DNA from: Brevibacillus panacihumi
Lineage (GTDB): Bacteria; Bacillota; Bacilli; Brevibacillales; Brevibacillaceae
Reading direction: 5' to 3'
Length of the DNA stretch: 64,000 bases
Assembly (NCBI RefSeq): GCF_003710985.1
Contig: NZ_RHHT01000026.1
Span: forward strand, 124,001-188,000
Shown piece after piece: positions 44,982-55,783 of this stretch. The translations under genes and the position numbers were made by a program. Under the pieces are notes generated by a model. That model was not told the DNA's origin. It was given only the letters and a program-made list of their open reading frames with translations, and searched no databases. The stretch's first letter is position 1. The number at the start of each line of letters is the position of its first letter.

Positions 44982-45092
44982 GTTTAAAGCCCTCCTCTTT
45001 CGTAAATGGATGAAATCGTATGCCTTTTTCTCTTGATGAGTTTATAATAGTCTTGAATCATGTCAAAAAATGATACTGTTTAGGAGGTCCCG

Positions 45093-46055
45093 ATGAAAAA
45101 AGTTGAACGGATTAATATTATCATGCGGTATATCAACAACCGGGCCCACTTTACCATATCTGAAATCATGCGAGAATTTAACATCTCACGTTCGACAGCG
45201 ATTCGAGATATCCGAGAAATTGAAGCCATGGGGATGCCGCTTGTCGCCGAAGTGGGGAGGGTTGGGGGTTATTTTGTCATGAACAACTCTGTCCTGCCCG
45301 CTGTTCGCTTTACTGATAATGAGATTAAAGCCCTTTTTATCGCCTTTATGGCTACTAGAAATAAACAGCTCCCTTATCTGAAAAGCCGTCAGTCTCTAGC
45401 TGAAAAATTACTCGGCCTCATCTCACAAAACCAGCAGGATGACCTTGTCCTGTTAAATCAAATCTTGCTTTTTGAAGGGACCAACCCCCATAATCCCGAC
45501 CTCCTTGATCTATCGGATCTACCCCATCCCATGTTGGAAAAACTCATCCAAATCCTTCTGTCGGATCGCTATTTGCTCATTTCCGTCAAAGAAGAGAAGG
45601 ACATCATGTCCTATCCCATATACCTCTTGCATCTCTATCATGAAAAAGGTGTTTGGCTGATCGAAGGCTTTGTCTTACAGGATGAGAAAAGGCGGATTTT
45701 CCCTGTCGACAATCTCACCGATGTCAAACCATACCCTGCGAAAAAAAGAGTAAGCAGAAAAAAGATAGTCGAAAAGCTAAGCAAGCAGGAAGAAGAAATG
45801 AACCTTGTCCTGGAGCTTGGTCCACAGGCGATTGCACAGTTTAAAAAATACCATCCTTTAAAAGCTTCCCTTTCCTATACGAATCCTTACCAAACCACAG
45901 CCATTCTAAAGACTTTTATCAATGTTGCGAATTCCAAAGAAGTGACAGAAATCACAAATTGGCTCCTATTCCTGGGAGAAGATATCAAGGTCAGAGAAGT
46001 GCCAAAAGAAGTGTTGGAGGGTCTGCAAGAGAGATTACGATTATTCTGCCCATAA
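45093..46055 (+). CDS. YafY-type HTH/WYL transcriptional regulator
   Basis: The 320-residue protein has a winged-helix HTH at residues 3-60 (FTISEIMREFNISRSTAIRDI) and a WYL domain in the middle (SVKEEKDIMSYPIYLLHLYHEKGVWLIEGF), followed by a WCX-like C-terminus. It probably controls the divergent GyrI-like gene and itself. The ligand is unknown. AGGAGG precedes the ATG at 45093. Confidence 0.88.
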   Translation: MKKVERINIIMRYINNRAHFTISEIMREFNISRSTAIRDIREIEAMGMPLVAEVGRVGGYFVMNNSVLPAVRFTDNEIKALFIAFMATRNKQLPYLKSRQSLAEKLLGLISQNQQDDLVLLNQILLFEGTNPHNPDLLDLSDLPHPMLEKLIQILLSDRYLLISVKEEKDIMSYPIYLLHLYHEKGVWLIEGFVLQDEKRRIFPVDNLTDVKPYPAKKRVSRKKIVEKLSKQEEEMNLVLELGPQAIAQFKKYHPLKASLSYTNPYQTTAILKTFINVANSKEVTEITNWLLFLGEDIKVREVPKEVLEGLQERLRLFCP

Positions 46056-46087
46056 GCCGTGCCGATTAGAACTTCCCGGTTGACAAA

Positions 46088-46118
46088 AACGGGGACGCGA
46101 ATCGTCGCATCCCCATTG
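46088..46118. terminator. Bidirectional terminator, GGGGACG type
   Basis: AACGGGGACGCGA and TCGCATCCCCATT arms separate the convergent WYL regulator and tctA. It is a shorter relative of the hairpins at 22651 and 25115. Confidence 0.65.
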
Positions 46119-46139
46119 TACCAAGCCTCAATCTATTTA

Positions 46140-47660
46140 TTACTCCGTGATCTCCACATCTGATCCCACTGCATCCTTCACCCTTGATTTTGTCCGCTTC
46201 ATCATCACAATGGATACGACGAACAGCACGAGGGCCAACAACAGGATGGTCAGCGAAATAGGTCTTGTGAAGAAAATCGCAAAGCTTCCCTTCGACATCG
46301 CCATAGACTGGATAAACGATTTTTCAAACATCGGTCCCAGCACAAAGGCCAAAAGCAATGGAACGACCGGCCAACGATATTTTTGCAAAAAGTAGCCGAT
46401 CACACCGAAGATGATGGCGACAAATACATCGAACAAGCTGTTATTGATCGAATAAGCCCCGACAAAGCTGAGGATCAAAATCACAGGTCCCATAATGCCA
46501 TAAGGGATTTTTGTCAGTTTGGCCCACAGCCCGATCAGCGGCAGGTTCAAGACCAGCAGCATGACGTTGCCGACGAACATGCTGGCAATAACGGCCCATA
46601 CAAATTCGCTATGCTCTTCAAACAAAGTAGGTCCCGGCGTCAGTCCGTTTAACATGAAGCCAGCCAACAAAACAGCCAGCGTGGTTGAGCTGGGAATCCC
46701 CAATGCTAACAGGGGAATGAATCCCGAAGAGCTGGTTGCATTATTGGCCGCTTCAGGTGCCGCGACCCCTTTCATTTCGCCATGTCCGAATCTTTCCGGG
46801 TTTTTTGACACTTTTTTCTCCAGGTCATAGGCCAAAAAAGTGGTGACGGCGGCAGAGCATCCCGGCAAAAGCCCCAGGAAAAAACCGACTAATCCTCCAC
46901 GGAACATCGCCCCGGAATTTTCGCGTATTTCCTTGAACTTCGGGTAGATATTGGTAATTTTTCCCACAGCAATCGATTTCGTGTTCTCTTCCATTCCTTT
47001 GATGACTTCCGAGATAGCGAAGAGACCGATCACGACACTAATGATATCAATGCCTGCCTCTAACGGCTCTATCCCGAAGCTGAAGCGCACCTGGCCACCG
47101 GTAAGTCCGATCCCTGTCATGGACAGCAGGTAGCCAAAGAGCCCCATGATCAAGCCTTTGATCAAAGAAGCGCCGGCCAGATTGACGATAACCGTTAACG
47201 CCAGGAACATCAGTGCAAAATACTCGGGCGAGCCGAATTTCAACGCTTGATCGGCAAGCAGGGGAGCGAAAAAAACAAGGCCAATCACACCCATCGTACC
47301 GGCAACAAAGGAGCCGATCGCGGCAATGCCAAGCGCCGGTCCACCCCTGCCTTGTTTGGCTAAGGGATACCCATCCAGCGATGTGGGAACAGCGGATACT
47401 TCACCTGGAATATTGAGCAATATGGCAGTGGTCGATCCCCCGTACATCGAGCCGTAATAGATCCCGGCCAGCATGATGATCCCCTCTGTTGGCCCCAGTA
47501 CCGTAGTGACCGGCAAGAGGATCGCGATGGTGGAAGTCGGTCCAAGGCCCGGCAGCATGCCGACCAATGTGCCAATCAATGCTCCCCACAGCGCCATCAT
47601 GATATTCGTGGGTGAGAGGGCAACCGAAAATCCGTCTAGAAGTAAGCTTAATGTTTCCAT
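46140..47660 (-). CDS. tctA: Tripartite tricarboxylate transporter, large membrane subunit
   Basis: This 506-residue TctA-family protein has about twelve helices. Family text is clear: WGALIGTLVGMLPGLGPTST, YYGSMYGGSTTAILLNIPGE, FFLGLLPGCSAAVTTFLAYD, ALGIPSSTTLAVLLAGF. It forms the channel of a binding-protein-dependent secondary transporter for a carboxylate. AAGGGGGTGA precedes ATG 47660. It follows tctB in the order C-B-A. The exact substrate is unknown. Confidence 0.93.
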   Translation of the reverse strand: METLSLLLDGFSVALSPTNIMMALWGALIGTLVGMLPGLGPTSTIAILLPVTTVLGPTEGIIMLAGIYYGSMYGGSTTAILLNIPGEVSAVPTSLDGYPLAKQGRGGPALGIAAIGSFVAGTMGVIGLVFFAPLLADQALKFGSPEYFALMFLALTVIVNLAGASLIKGLIMGLFGYLLSMTGIGLTGGQVRFSFGIEPLEAGIDIISVVIGLFAISEVIKGMEENTKSIAVGKITNIYPKFKEIRENSGAMFRGGLVGFFLGLLPGCSAAVTTFLAYDLEKKVSKNPERFGHGEMKGVAAPEAANNATSSSGFIPLLALGIPSSTTLAVLLAGFMLNGLTPGPTLFEEHSEFVWAVIASMFVGNVMLLVLNLPLIGLWAKLTKIPYGIMGPVILILSFVGAYSINNSLFDVFVAIIFGVIGYFLQKYRWPVVPLLLAFVLGPMFEKSFIQSMAMSKGSFAIFFTRPISLTILLLALVLFVVSIVMMKRTKSRVKDAVGSDVEITE

Positions 47661-47680
47661 TTGTGAGTCACCCCCTTACA

Positions 47681-48124
47681 TTAAAAGTTGAATATCCCAC
47701 CAGGGAACGGCATATTCAGCCAGTAAACGAATATAGCGTAAACACACACCGTCTGAATTGCGGAGAAGAGCACCGATTTACGATAATTGTAGGAACCGAT
47801 AATTCGAAATAATGCGATGGAAATGAGAAAAGTGGCGATGGCAAAGCCTAGATAATAGAGCAGCACACAATAACCCAATAAAACGCCAAAGATGCCCCCT
47901 ATTTTCAGCATCATTTGACGGTCAGGATATTCTACCTTGAAACTTTGCCCTTTTACAAAGACTGCGAGTAATCCGAGAACGATCAAGCCTATGCCAATCA
48001 CGCCCGGCATGATATGATCCCCGACATAAAAACTCAAGCTAGTCGGGTACAATCGTAGAGCTTCGTAAAGGGAAAGCCCACCAAAGATGATGCTTATCAA
48101 TCCTCCGACACGATCGGCCAACAT
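47681..48124 (-). CDS. tctB: Tripartite tricarboxylate transporter, small membrane subunit
   Basis: The 147-residue protein has four helices as TctB subunits do (GLISIIFGGLSLYEALRLYP, GVIGIGLIVLGLLAVFV). ATG 48124 follows AAAGGAG at spacing 7, so the upstream TTG at 48142 is not used. It lies between tctC and tctA. Confidence 0.88.
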   Translation of the reverse strand: MLADRVGGLISIIFGGLSLYEALRLYPTSLSFYVGDHIMPGVIGIGLIVLGLLAVFVKGQSFKVEYPDRQMMLKIGGIFGVLLGYCVLLYYLGFAIATFLISIALFRIIGSYNYRKSVLFSAIQTVCVYAIFVYWLNMPFPGGIFNF

Positions 48125-48183
48125 AAGCGTGCTCCTTTCCAATCGTCCCGCTGCCAGCCTGATTCCCGATCACCGCCACACAT

Positions 48184-48216
48184 GCAAAGAGGGATAGCGT
48201 GCACCCCTCTTTGCAA
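48184..48216 (-). other. Hairpin between tctC and tctB
   Basis: TGCAAAGAGGG and CCCTCTTTGCA form a perfect 11-bp stem without a T-tract. It probably stabilises the upstream tctC message so that the binding protein is made in excess. Confidence 0.6.
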
Positions 48217-48247
48217 AATGGCTTGGGAGCCAGAGGCTTCTGGACAA

Positions 48248-49309
48248 CTATTGTTTTCTTGGGATATTCAAGGTTTCAGGGCTTACTTTCGCTGCGCCTG
48301 TATCTTGCAGCAGCCAAGCTGAGATCGATTGCTGGTCGCGCCAGAACTTCTCTGCTTCCGCACCGCTGATGCCCATCGGAATGATCGCCAAGTTTTTCAA
48401 CAATGCTTGGTAATCTGCATCCTTGGACGCTTCTGCAAATGCTTTTTCCAACGATTGCTTGACGTGATCAGGCGCTTCTTTTTTCACCCACACGCCGTAG
48501 AACGGTCCCCACGGCAGGAATTTCGCCATATCCGGCAATTCCTCGGTAATAGCCGGTACATCTGGAAGCTCCTCTGCCTTCTCATTGTTGACGACAGCCA
48601 GGACGCGGACTTTCCCGCCTTTTGCATTTTCAATCGCTTTTGACAGGCTGACGATCGATACGTCAATATGGTTGCCGAGCAGCGCTGTCACGATCGGGCC
48701 TTCACCATCATAAGGAACCATGTTAAATTCGGCGTTCTCACTCTGGCTGATCATCGCTGTTACCATATAGGAAAGTCCGCCTGGACCAGTAGTTCCCATT
48801 TTGATGTCGCCTGGATTAGCCTTTACATCATTCATCAGGTCTGTCATCGTCTTGTACTTGGAATTTTCGTGTACGGTGATGGCAGCCAAACCGCGTCCCA
48901 TGATATGAACCGGGTAGAATTCCTCAAAGCTGCGTTCCGAAAGCTTCAGAACACCATAGACAGTCGGATTTTCTGCAGAGAACAGCAACGTATGGCCATC
49001 TGCATCTTTGTCATAGACGTACTTGGTTCCAACTGTACCTGTAGCTCCCGGCTTGTTCGTGATATTAACCGGTTGACCCAGCTGTTTTTCGGCGACAGTG
49101 GCAATCGCACGCGCCACGAGATCGGTCCCGCCTCCTGCACCGAAAGGTACGATACCCTCGATTTGTCTCGTCGGATATTGCGGCTGTTCACTTTGCCCCT
49201 GGCTGCTCTGTCCCTGACCGCTGCTGCATGCGGACACGAGAAGCATGCTCGCTACCAGACAAAAGGCTGCTCCCTTTTTCCATAAAGAACTCTTTTTTTG
49301 CTTGAACAT
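48248..49309 (-). CDS. tctC: Tripartite tricarboxylate transporter, substrate-binding lipoprotein
   Basis: This protein of about 353 residues belongs to the Bug/TctC family of extracytoplasmic binding proteins. It has a signal with lipobox LLVSAC, a Ser/Gln-rich linker, and the family block GIVPFGAGGGTDLVARAIA with NKPGATGTVGT. ATG 49309 follows GGGGGAG. It delivers an unidentified carboxylate to TctAB. An FAD oxidoreductase gene precedes it by 24 bp, so both probably belong to one operon. Confidence 0.93.
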   Translation of the reverse strand: MFKQKKSSLWKKGAAFCLVASMLLVSACSSGQGQSSQGQSEQPQYPTRQIEGIVPFGAGGGTDLVARAIATVAEKQLGQPVNITNKPGATGTVGTKYVYDKDADGHTLLFSAENPTVYGVLKLSERSFEEFYPVHIMGRGLAAITVHENSKYKTMTDLMNDVKANPGDIKMGTTGPGGLSYMVTAMISQSENAEFNMVPYDGEGPIVTALLGNHIDVSIVSLSKAIENAKGGKVRVLAVVNNEKAEELPDVPAITEELPDMAKFLPWGPFYGVWVKKEAPDHVKQSLEKAFAEASKDADYQALLKNLAIIPMGISGAEAEKFWRDQQSISAWLLQDTGAAKVSPETLNIPRKQ

Positions 49310-49332
49310 GAAATACTCCCCCTCAAGATTAT

Positions 49333-50637
49333 CTAAATAATTGCACCCTGCTCGCGTAATTGTTTCTTTAATTTGTTTGTATCGATATTTTTTAATAGTA
49401 CCTGATCCTGCATGCTTATCACACACGCAACGCCTGCCGCCTGTCCGATTGCCATGCATATGGACATCACTCTGGTAGAGGCATTGGCAAAATGCGTGGT
49501 CGAAATCGATCTCCCTGCCACTAGCAGGTTATCGACGTTTCCGGGAATCATCGTCCGATAGGGAATCTGGTAGTTTTGCTTCAAGTAGGTTTTGATGGTT
49601 TTGTTCTCGACCGCATCATGATATTCGACTGGCCAAGCCCCCCAGCATATTCCGTCCTCAAACGTTGCTCCCTGCATCACATGCTCCTCTGTCAGGACAA
49701 ATTCGGCTACGATTCTCCTCGATTCCCGGACTCCGATTTGAGTCGCGATTTCACTCAGATGGGCATTCTTGAAGCCCGGAATCTTGTCTCGTAAAAATTG
49801 GCTGTACTCGATGCTGGACCGTCTGCCCTCTATTTCGGCTTCCGTCATTTGTTTGGCATCGATGGCGGAAAAAGAGATCCAATTCAAGTTGGCAATGATC
49901 GAATTTCCCACCGCGGATTCCATATACACCCCTGACGTTCGGGTAAACGCGTACTCGCCTTTGTCAATGCTTGCCTGCGCCAGATCCTTGTACTGCTGAC
50001 GGGTGAATGCCGTTGCTTCCTTCAGATCGACATCCCCCATTTTAAAAATGGTCGTCGCTGCTTGAACCTGCCCCTTTTCATTGCCGATGACATATGGAGC
50101 ATCCACCATTGGTACGACATCCGCATCTCCCGTACAATCCACGAATGTTTTGGCGAATACGCGGAAGACTCCCTCTTTGTTCGTGATAATGGCGTATTGG
50201 ATGCTGCCGCTTTCCTTTTTTACACCAATGACTTGCGTATGCAGCAGGAGCTGGATGTTTTCGTAATGAGCCAGCAAGCGGTCAATGGCGACTTTCAGCA
50301 AGTGGTGGTCGCACGTATCCGCCCGATGCTGTCCGAAATCCAGCCCTTCTTTCGCTCCGCCCAGCTTGCCCAGCTCCAGGAACAGCTCGTCTCTTACCCC
50401 GCCGATAATCTTGCTCTCTTTATCTGCCGAATAAGCGCCGCAAATCGTGCTCACGGCGGCAGTAGTAGCCATTCCGCCGAGAAAACCGTATTTCTCGATG
50501 AGAAGCACCTCTGCTCCGCATTTTGCTGCTCCTACGGCTGCCCCGATCCCGGCGAAACCGCCACCCATCACCAGGATCTCCGTATGCAAATCGCCGCCGA
50601 ATTTGAAACCCAACTCTGTTACTGCCGATTCAAACAT
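49333..50637 (-). CDS. FAD-dependent oxidoreductase
   Basis: The protein of about 434 residues has an N-terminal dinucleotide-binding motif VMGGGFAGIGAAVGAAKCG followed by LIEKYGFLGGMAT, typical of the FAD_oxidored (PF12831) family, and a C-terminal FAD motif VDNLLVAGRSISTTHFA. It probably oxidises or reduces the compound imported by TctCBA, since both are in one leftward unit facing a LysR gene. ATG 50637 follows GAGGTGG; the GTG at 50649 overlaps that site. Confidence 0.88.
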   Translation of the reverse strand: MFESAVTELGFKFGGDLHTEILVMGGGFAGIGAAVGAAKCGAEVLLIEKYGFLGGMATTAAVSTICGAYSADKESKIIGGVRDELFLELGKLGGAKEGLDFGQHRADTCDHHLLKVAIDRLLAHYENIQLLLHTQVIGVKKESGSIQYAIITNKEGVFRVFAKTFVDCTGDADVVPMVDAPYVIGNEKGQVQAATTIFKMGDVDLKEATAFTRQQYKDLAQASIDKGEYAFTRTSGVYMESAVGNSIIANLNWISFSAIDAKQMTEAEIEGRRSSIEYSQFLRDKIPGFKNAHLSEIATQIGVRESRRIVAEFVLTEEHVMQGATFEDGICWGAWPVEYHDAVENKTIKTYLKQNYQIPYRTMIPGNVDNLLVAGRSISTTHFANASTRVMSICMAIGQAAGVACVISMQDQVLLKNIDTNKLKKQLREQGAII

Positions 50638-50946
50638 TCTGTGTGCCACCTCATGTCTCTACCTTTTGTAGTCATTTTCAGGGATCATTCACATTCCCTA
50701 TCCCTTGCCTGAATTTTGTAAAGCCACCTCCTGACTGAAAGAAAAATTGGCCGTTTGCCGCGATCCTGTCAGCTCTTATGAAGCGTTTTCATTTTTGTGA
50801 TGAATGTCCGCTTATCATCTGTAGTATTCAATCTTATTTAAAATTTCCATCAATTAAGAATAATATTACGCTATTATTTATAAAGTTCAATCTGTATAAT
50901 CAAAGTATTCATAAGTAATATCGATTAATAGAAAGCTGGTGTGTTG

Positions 50947-51834
50947 ATGGAGCTGCATCAGTTGCAATACGTCGTTGAAATAGCCAAGCATAATCATTTT
51001 ACGCGCGCGGCAGAGGAGATCTGTGTTTCCCAGTCGACACTCTCCCAACAAGTGACGAAATTGGAAGAAGAGCTCGGGGTGAAACTGTTCGATCGCACGA
51101 CCCGAACCGTCAGGCCCACACCTGCGGGAGAAGAGTTTATCTTCTATGCCAAACGAATCTTGTCCGATATCGAGAGGGCAAAGAATCGCATGCAAGAATA
51201 CGCCGGGCTGGCAAAAGGGAAGATCAAAATTGGTGCGATCAACTCCATGGGCAATCTCGCGAGTATCATTGGCAACTTTCAGAAAGATCATCCAGGCTTG
51301 AACATTATGATCGTGGAAGAGGGAAGCTATAAGCTGTTGGAAATGCTGCAAACGTTCCAAATCGATATCGCGATCATTACTCCTCCTTTAGAGATGAACC
51401 TGCAAAATTTTACCGAAATATACGAGCTGATCGATGATGAACTCGTCCTTGTGACCCCAAAAAATCACCCATTTGCCGAAAGAGACAAAATTGACTTGGC
51501 TGAAGCAGCCCAGGAAAAATTTATTTTTCCGAGCCGCATGCATAGCGCGTACAATTTGGCTCTGCAGGCTTGTCGAGACGCCAATTTTGAACCGGATATC
51601 GTTTGCGAAAGCAGCAGTTTGTATGCGCGTTTTGACCTTGTCAGCAAAGATATGGGCGTTTCCCTCGTTTCCTCCAAAGGGGTAAAATCGAGCGACAACG
51701 ATAAGGTTTCTACTATCCGATTGACCAAATCGATTAAAAAGCCAACCGTCCTCGCCTTGCTGAAGCATACGTACCATCCCCCTGCCGTGATTGCTTTTCG
51801 GGATTATATTTTGAATTCGGTATCCTTTCAATAA
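50947..51834 (+). CDS. LysR-family transcriptional regulator
   Basis: The 295-residue protein has the LysR HTH at residues 1-60 (MELHQLQYVVEIAKHNHFTR, SQSTLSQQVTKLEEELGVKL) and a substrate-binding-like effector domain (GKIKIGAINSMG). It is divergent from the FAD oxidoreductase-tctCBA unit across 309 AT-rich bp and most likely activates that unit on sensing the substrate. ATG 50947 is preferred to in-frame GTG and TTG just before it. Confidence 0.92.
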   Translation: MELHQLQYVVEIAKHNHFTRAAEEICVSQSTLSQQVTKLEEELGVKLFDRTTRTVRPTPAGEEFIFYAKRILSDIERAKNRMQEYAGLAKGKIKIGAINSMGNLASIIGNFQKDHPGLNIMIVEEGSYKLLEMLQTFQIDIAIITPPLEMNLQNFTEIYELIDDELVLVTPKNHPFAERDKIDLAEAAQEKFIFPSRMHSAYNLALQACRDANFEPDIVCESSSLYARFDLVSKDMGVSLVSSKGVKSSDNDKVSTIRLTKSIKKPTVLALLKHTYHPPAVIAFRDYILNSVSFQ

Positions 51835-51847
51835 AGGTTAAAGGTGA

Positions 51848-51886
51848 GGAGCCCGAGTGATTGACGTTGCCAATCGCTCGGGCTCC
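51848..51886. terminator. Bidirectional terminator
   Basis: GGAGCCCGAGTGATTG (51848-51863) pairs with CAATCGCTCGGGCTCC (51871-51886), a nearly perfect 16-bp stem between the convergent LysR and rph genes. Confidence 0.85.
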
Positions 51887-51901
51887 ATTTGATGGATTCA
51901 G

Positions 51902-54511
<2,610 letters not shown>

Positions 54512-54549
54512 TCACTATCTCCCCTAACCAGCCAATTTGGAAAAAACAT

Positions 54550-54579
54550 TTGACAAGAGTTCACCGGCCATGGTACTAT
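54550..54579 (+). promoter_or_regulatory. Sigma-A promoter of a short transcript
   Basis: TTGACA (54550-54555) and TACTAT (54574-54579) are 18 bp apart on the plus strand, divergent from rph. Confidence 0.7.
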
Positions 54580-54585
54580 TAAATT

Positions 54586-54704
54586 GTAAGATGGGTTATT
54601 TATGTTATTATGAATGATTCGGAGTCGTGGTATGATTGTATCACGCATCCGTTTACTATGCAATGCGAAAGAACCTGATCACAATACTCAGGTTCTTTTT
54701 TTAT
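54586..54704 (+). ncRNA. Small RNA candidate between rph and sspH
   Basis: A near-consensus promoter and a strong terminator (AAGAACCTGA with TCAGGTTCTT, then eight T residues) bound about 118 nt with no supported gene. A 22-codon frame (54610-54678, starting MNDSESWYDC) ends inside the terminator stem but lacks a ribosome site. It could be a regulatory RNA or a leader whose downstream gene is sspH at 54927. Confidence 0.5.
54668..54704 (+). terminator. Terminator of the short transcript
   Basis: A 10-bp stem AAGAACCTGA/TCAGGTTCTT is followed by a run of T residues. Confidence 0.85.
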
Positions 54705-54926
54705 TTTTGGTTTGAGCTACAGACTCGCTCCCCGTTTTATTTGGTCGGCAAGGCAGCAGAGCCGGCCCGCCCGCAGTCAGGCTGCCGATCGAGGAGACAG
54801 TCGTGTGGAATCGTTTCGAGTAAGGGGAGTCGTGTTTATGTGGATCGGCCATGCTCGGCATAGGAATACTTGCCCGTACCTGGCAAATAATACTTGGGAC
54901 AACATTATTCCCAGGAGGTCTTCCCC

Positions 54927-55109
54927 ATGAATACCCAACGCGCCAAAGAGATCGTCAACTCTCCCGTCATGACCCAAGTCACCCTTAACGAAGTCCCTGT
55001 CTATATTCAGCATGTCGATGAAGAGACGGAAATGGCCAGAGTCTTTCCCCTGGATGAACCAGAACGCGAGCAAAGCGTTCCTGTGAGCAGCCTGGTGGAA
55101 CATAGGTAA
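54927..55109 (+). CDS. sspH: Small acid-soluble spore protein, H type
   Basis: This 60-residue protein matches the SspH family: MNTQRAKEIVNSPVM, NEVPVYIQHVDEETEMARVF, ending EQSVPVSSLVEHR. SspH proteins are minor spore-core proteins made in the forespore. AGGAGG lies 8 bp before the ATG. A forespore promoter is expected upstream, but no convincing one was identified. A strong terminator follows at 55115. Confidence 0.95.
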   Translation: MNTQRAKEIVNSPVMTQVTLNEVPVYIQHVDEETEMARVFPLDEPEREQSVPVSSLVEHR

Positions 55110-55114
55110 CGAAA

Positions 55115-55165
55115 AAAAGCCTGTAGACCTTGTTCCTCTTCGGAACTTTGACTACAGGCAAATTT
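55115..55165. terminator. Bidirectional terminator after sspH
   Basis: GCCTGTAG and CTACAGGC arms with A-run before and T-run after separate convergent sspH and the stalk-protein gene. Confidence 0.85.
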
Positions 55166-55181
55166 TTTGCCAACCAGGATT

Positions 55182-55778
55182 TTATGGGCGAGTAAATGTC
55201 GCGGTTCTTGTATTTCCATCCCAGTCAACCTGAATGTCAAGAATTTCAGCCAGCTTGCTGGCGGGTAAAAAGGTCCGGTTGTTTTTCACCATCGGGACTG
55301 CCCCCTCAAAATGCACGGTCTGGCCGTCTACCAGTATCTCCGACTTACCGATGCACATCACGATGTTCCGCCCGTCTTTTGTCAGCGTAATTTTCTCTTC
55401 GCTTGCTTCCCAATCCGTTTCAAACCCGAATACGTCTGCAAGCGCACGAAGCGGGATCATCGTCCGACCATTCTCGATAAACGGCTCAGCGTAACCGTCT
55501 GCTGTTAGTCGGGTATGCAGATACTTCCCATCAACCAAGACCAAGACACGATTTTTTTTCGATTCTTCACAAGAGGGATCATCCAGCGTAACTTTCTTGC
55601 CATCTACCACCACTCCCATTTCATTCGGTTTGCCGTCTCGGCTGGTGTAACAAGAAGGGATAGGTTCAACATCCGACCAAAAGAATTCATCAGCGGCATG
55701 TGCGATGTTACTGGCCAACAAGACAAGAAGCAAGCTGAGCGCAGATATCCATTTCCATTTTGTTTGTACCATCATCAT
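55182..55778 (-). CDS. Secreted stalk-domain protein (copper amine oxidase N-like)
   Basis: The 198-residue protein has a signal peptide (ISALSLLLVLLASNIAHAA) and a C-terminal stalk domain of the copper-amine-oxidase-N type (MIPLRALADVFGFETDWEAS, ITLTKDGRNIVMCIGKSEI, FLPASKLAEILDIQVDWDG). No enzyme domain is present. It follows the M56 peptidase gene after 5 bp, so it is the third gene of the BlaI-controlled operon and may be the regulated effector. Its function is unknown. Confidence 0.82.
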   Translation of the reverse strand: MMMVQTKWKWISALSLLLVLLASNIAHAADEFFWSDVEPIPSCYTSRDGKPNEMGVVVDGKKVTLDDPSCEESKKNRVLVLVDGKYLHTRLTADGYAEPFIENGRTMIPLRALADVFGFETDWEASEEKITLTKDGRNIVMCIGKSEILVDGQTVHFEGAVPMVKNNRTFLPASKLAEILDIQVDWDGNTRTATFTRP

Positions 55779-55783
55779 TTTTC

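Noticed and set aside
54610-54678. 22-codon peptide ending in a terminator stem, as in amino-acid attenuators
   Set aside because: No ribosome site, no run of one amino acid, and no biosynthetic gene downstream.
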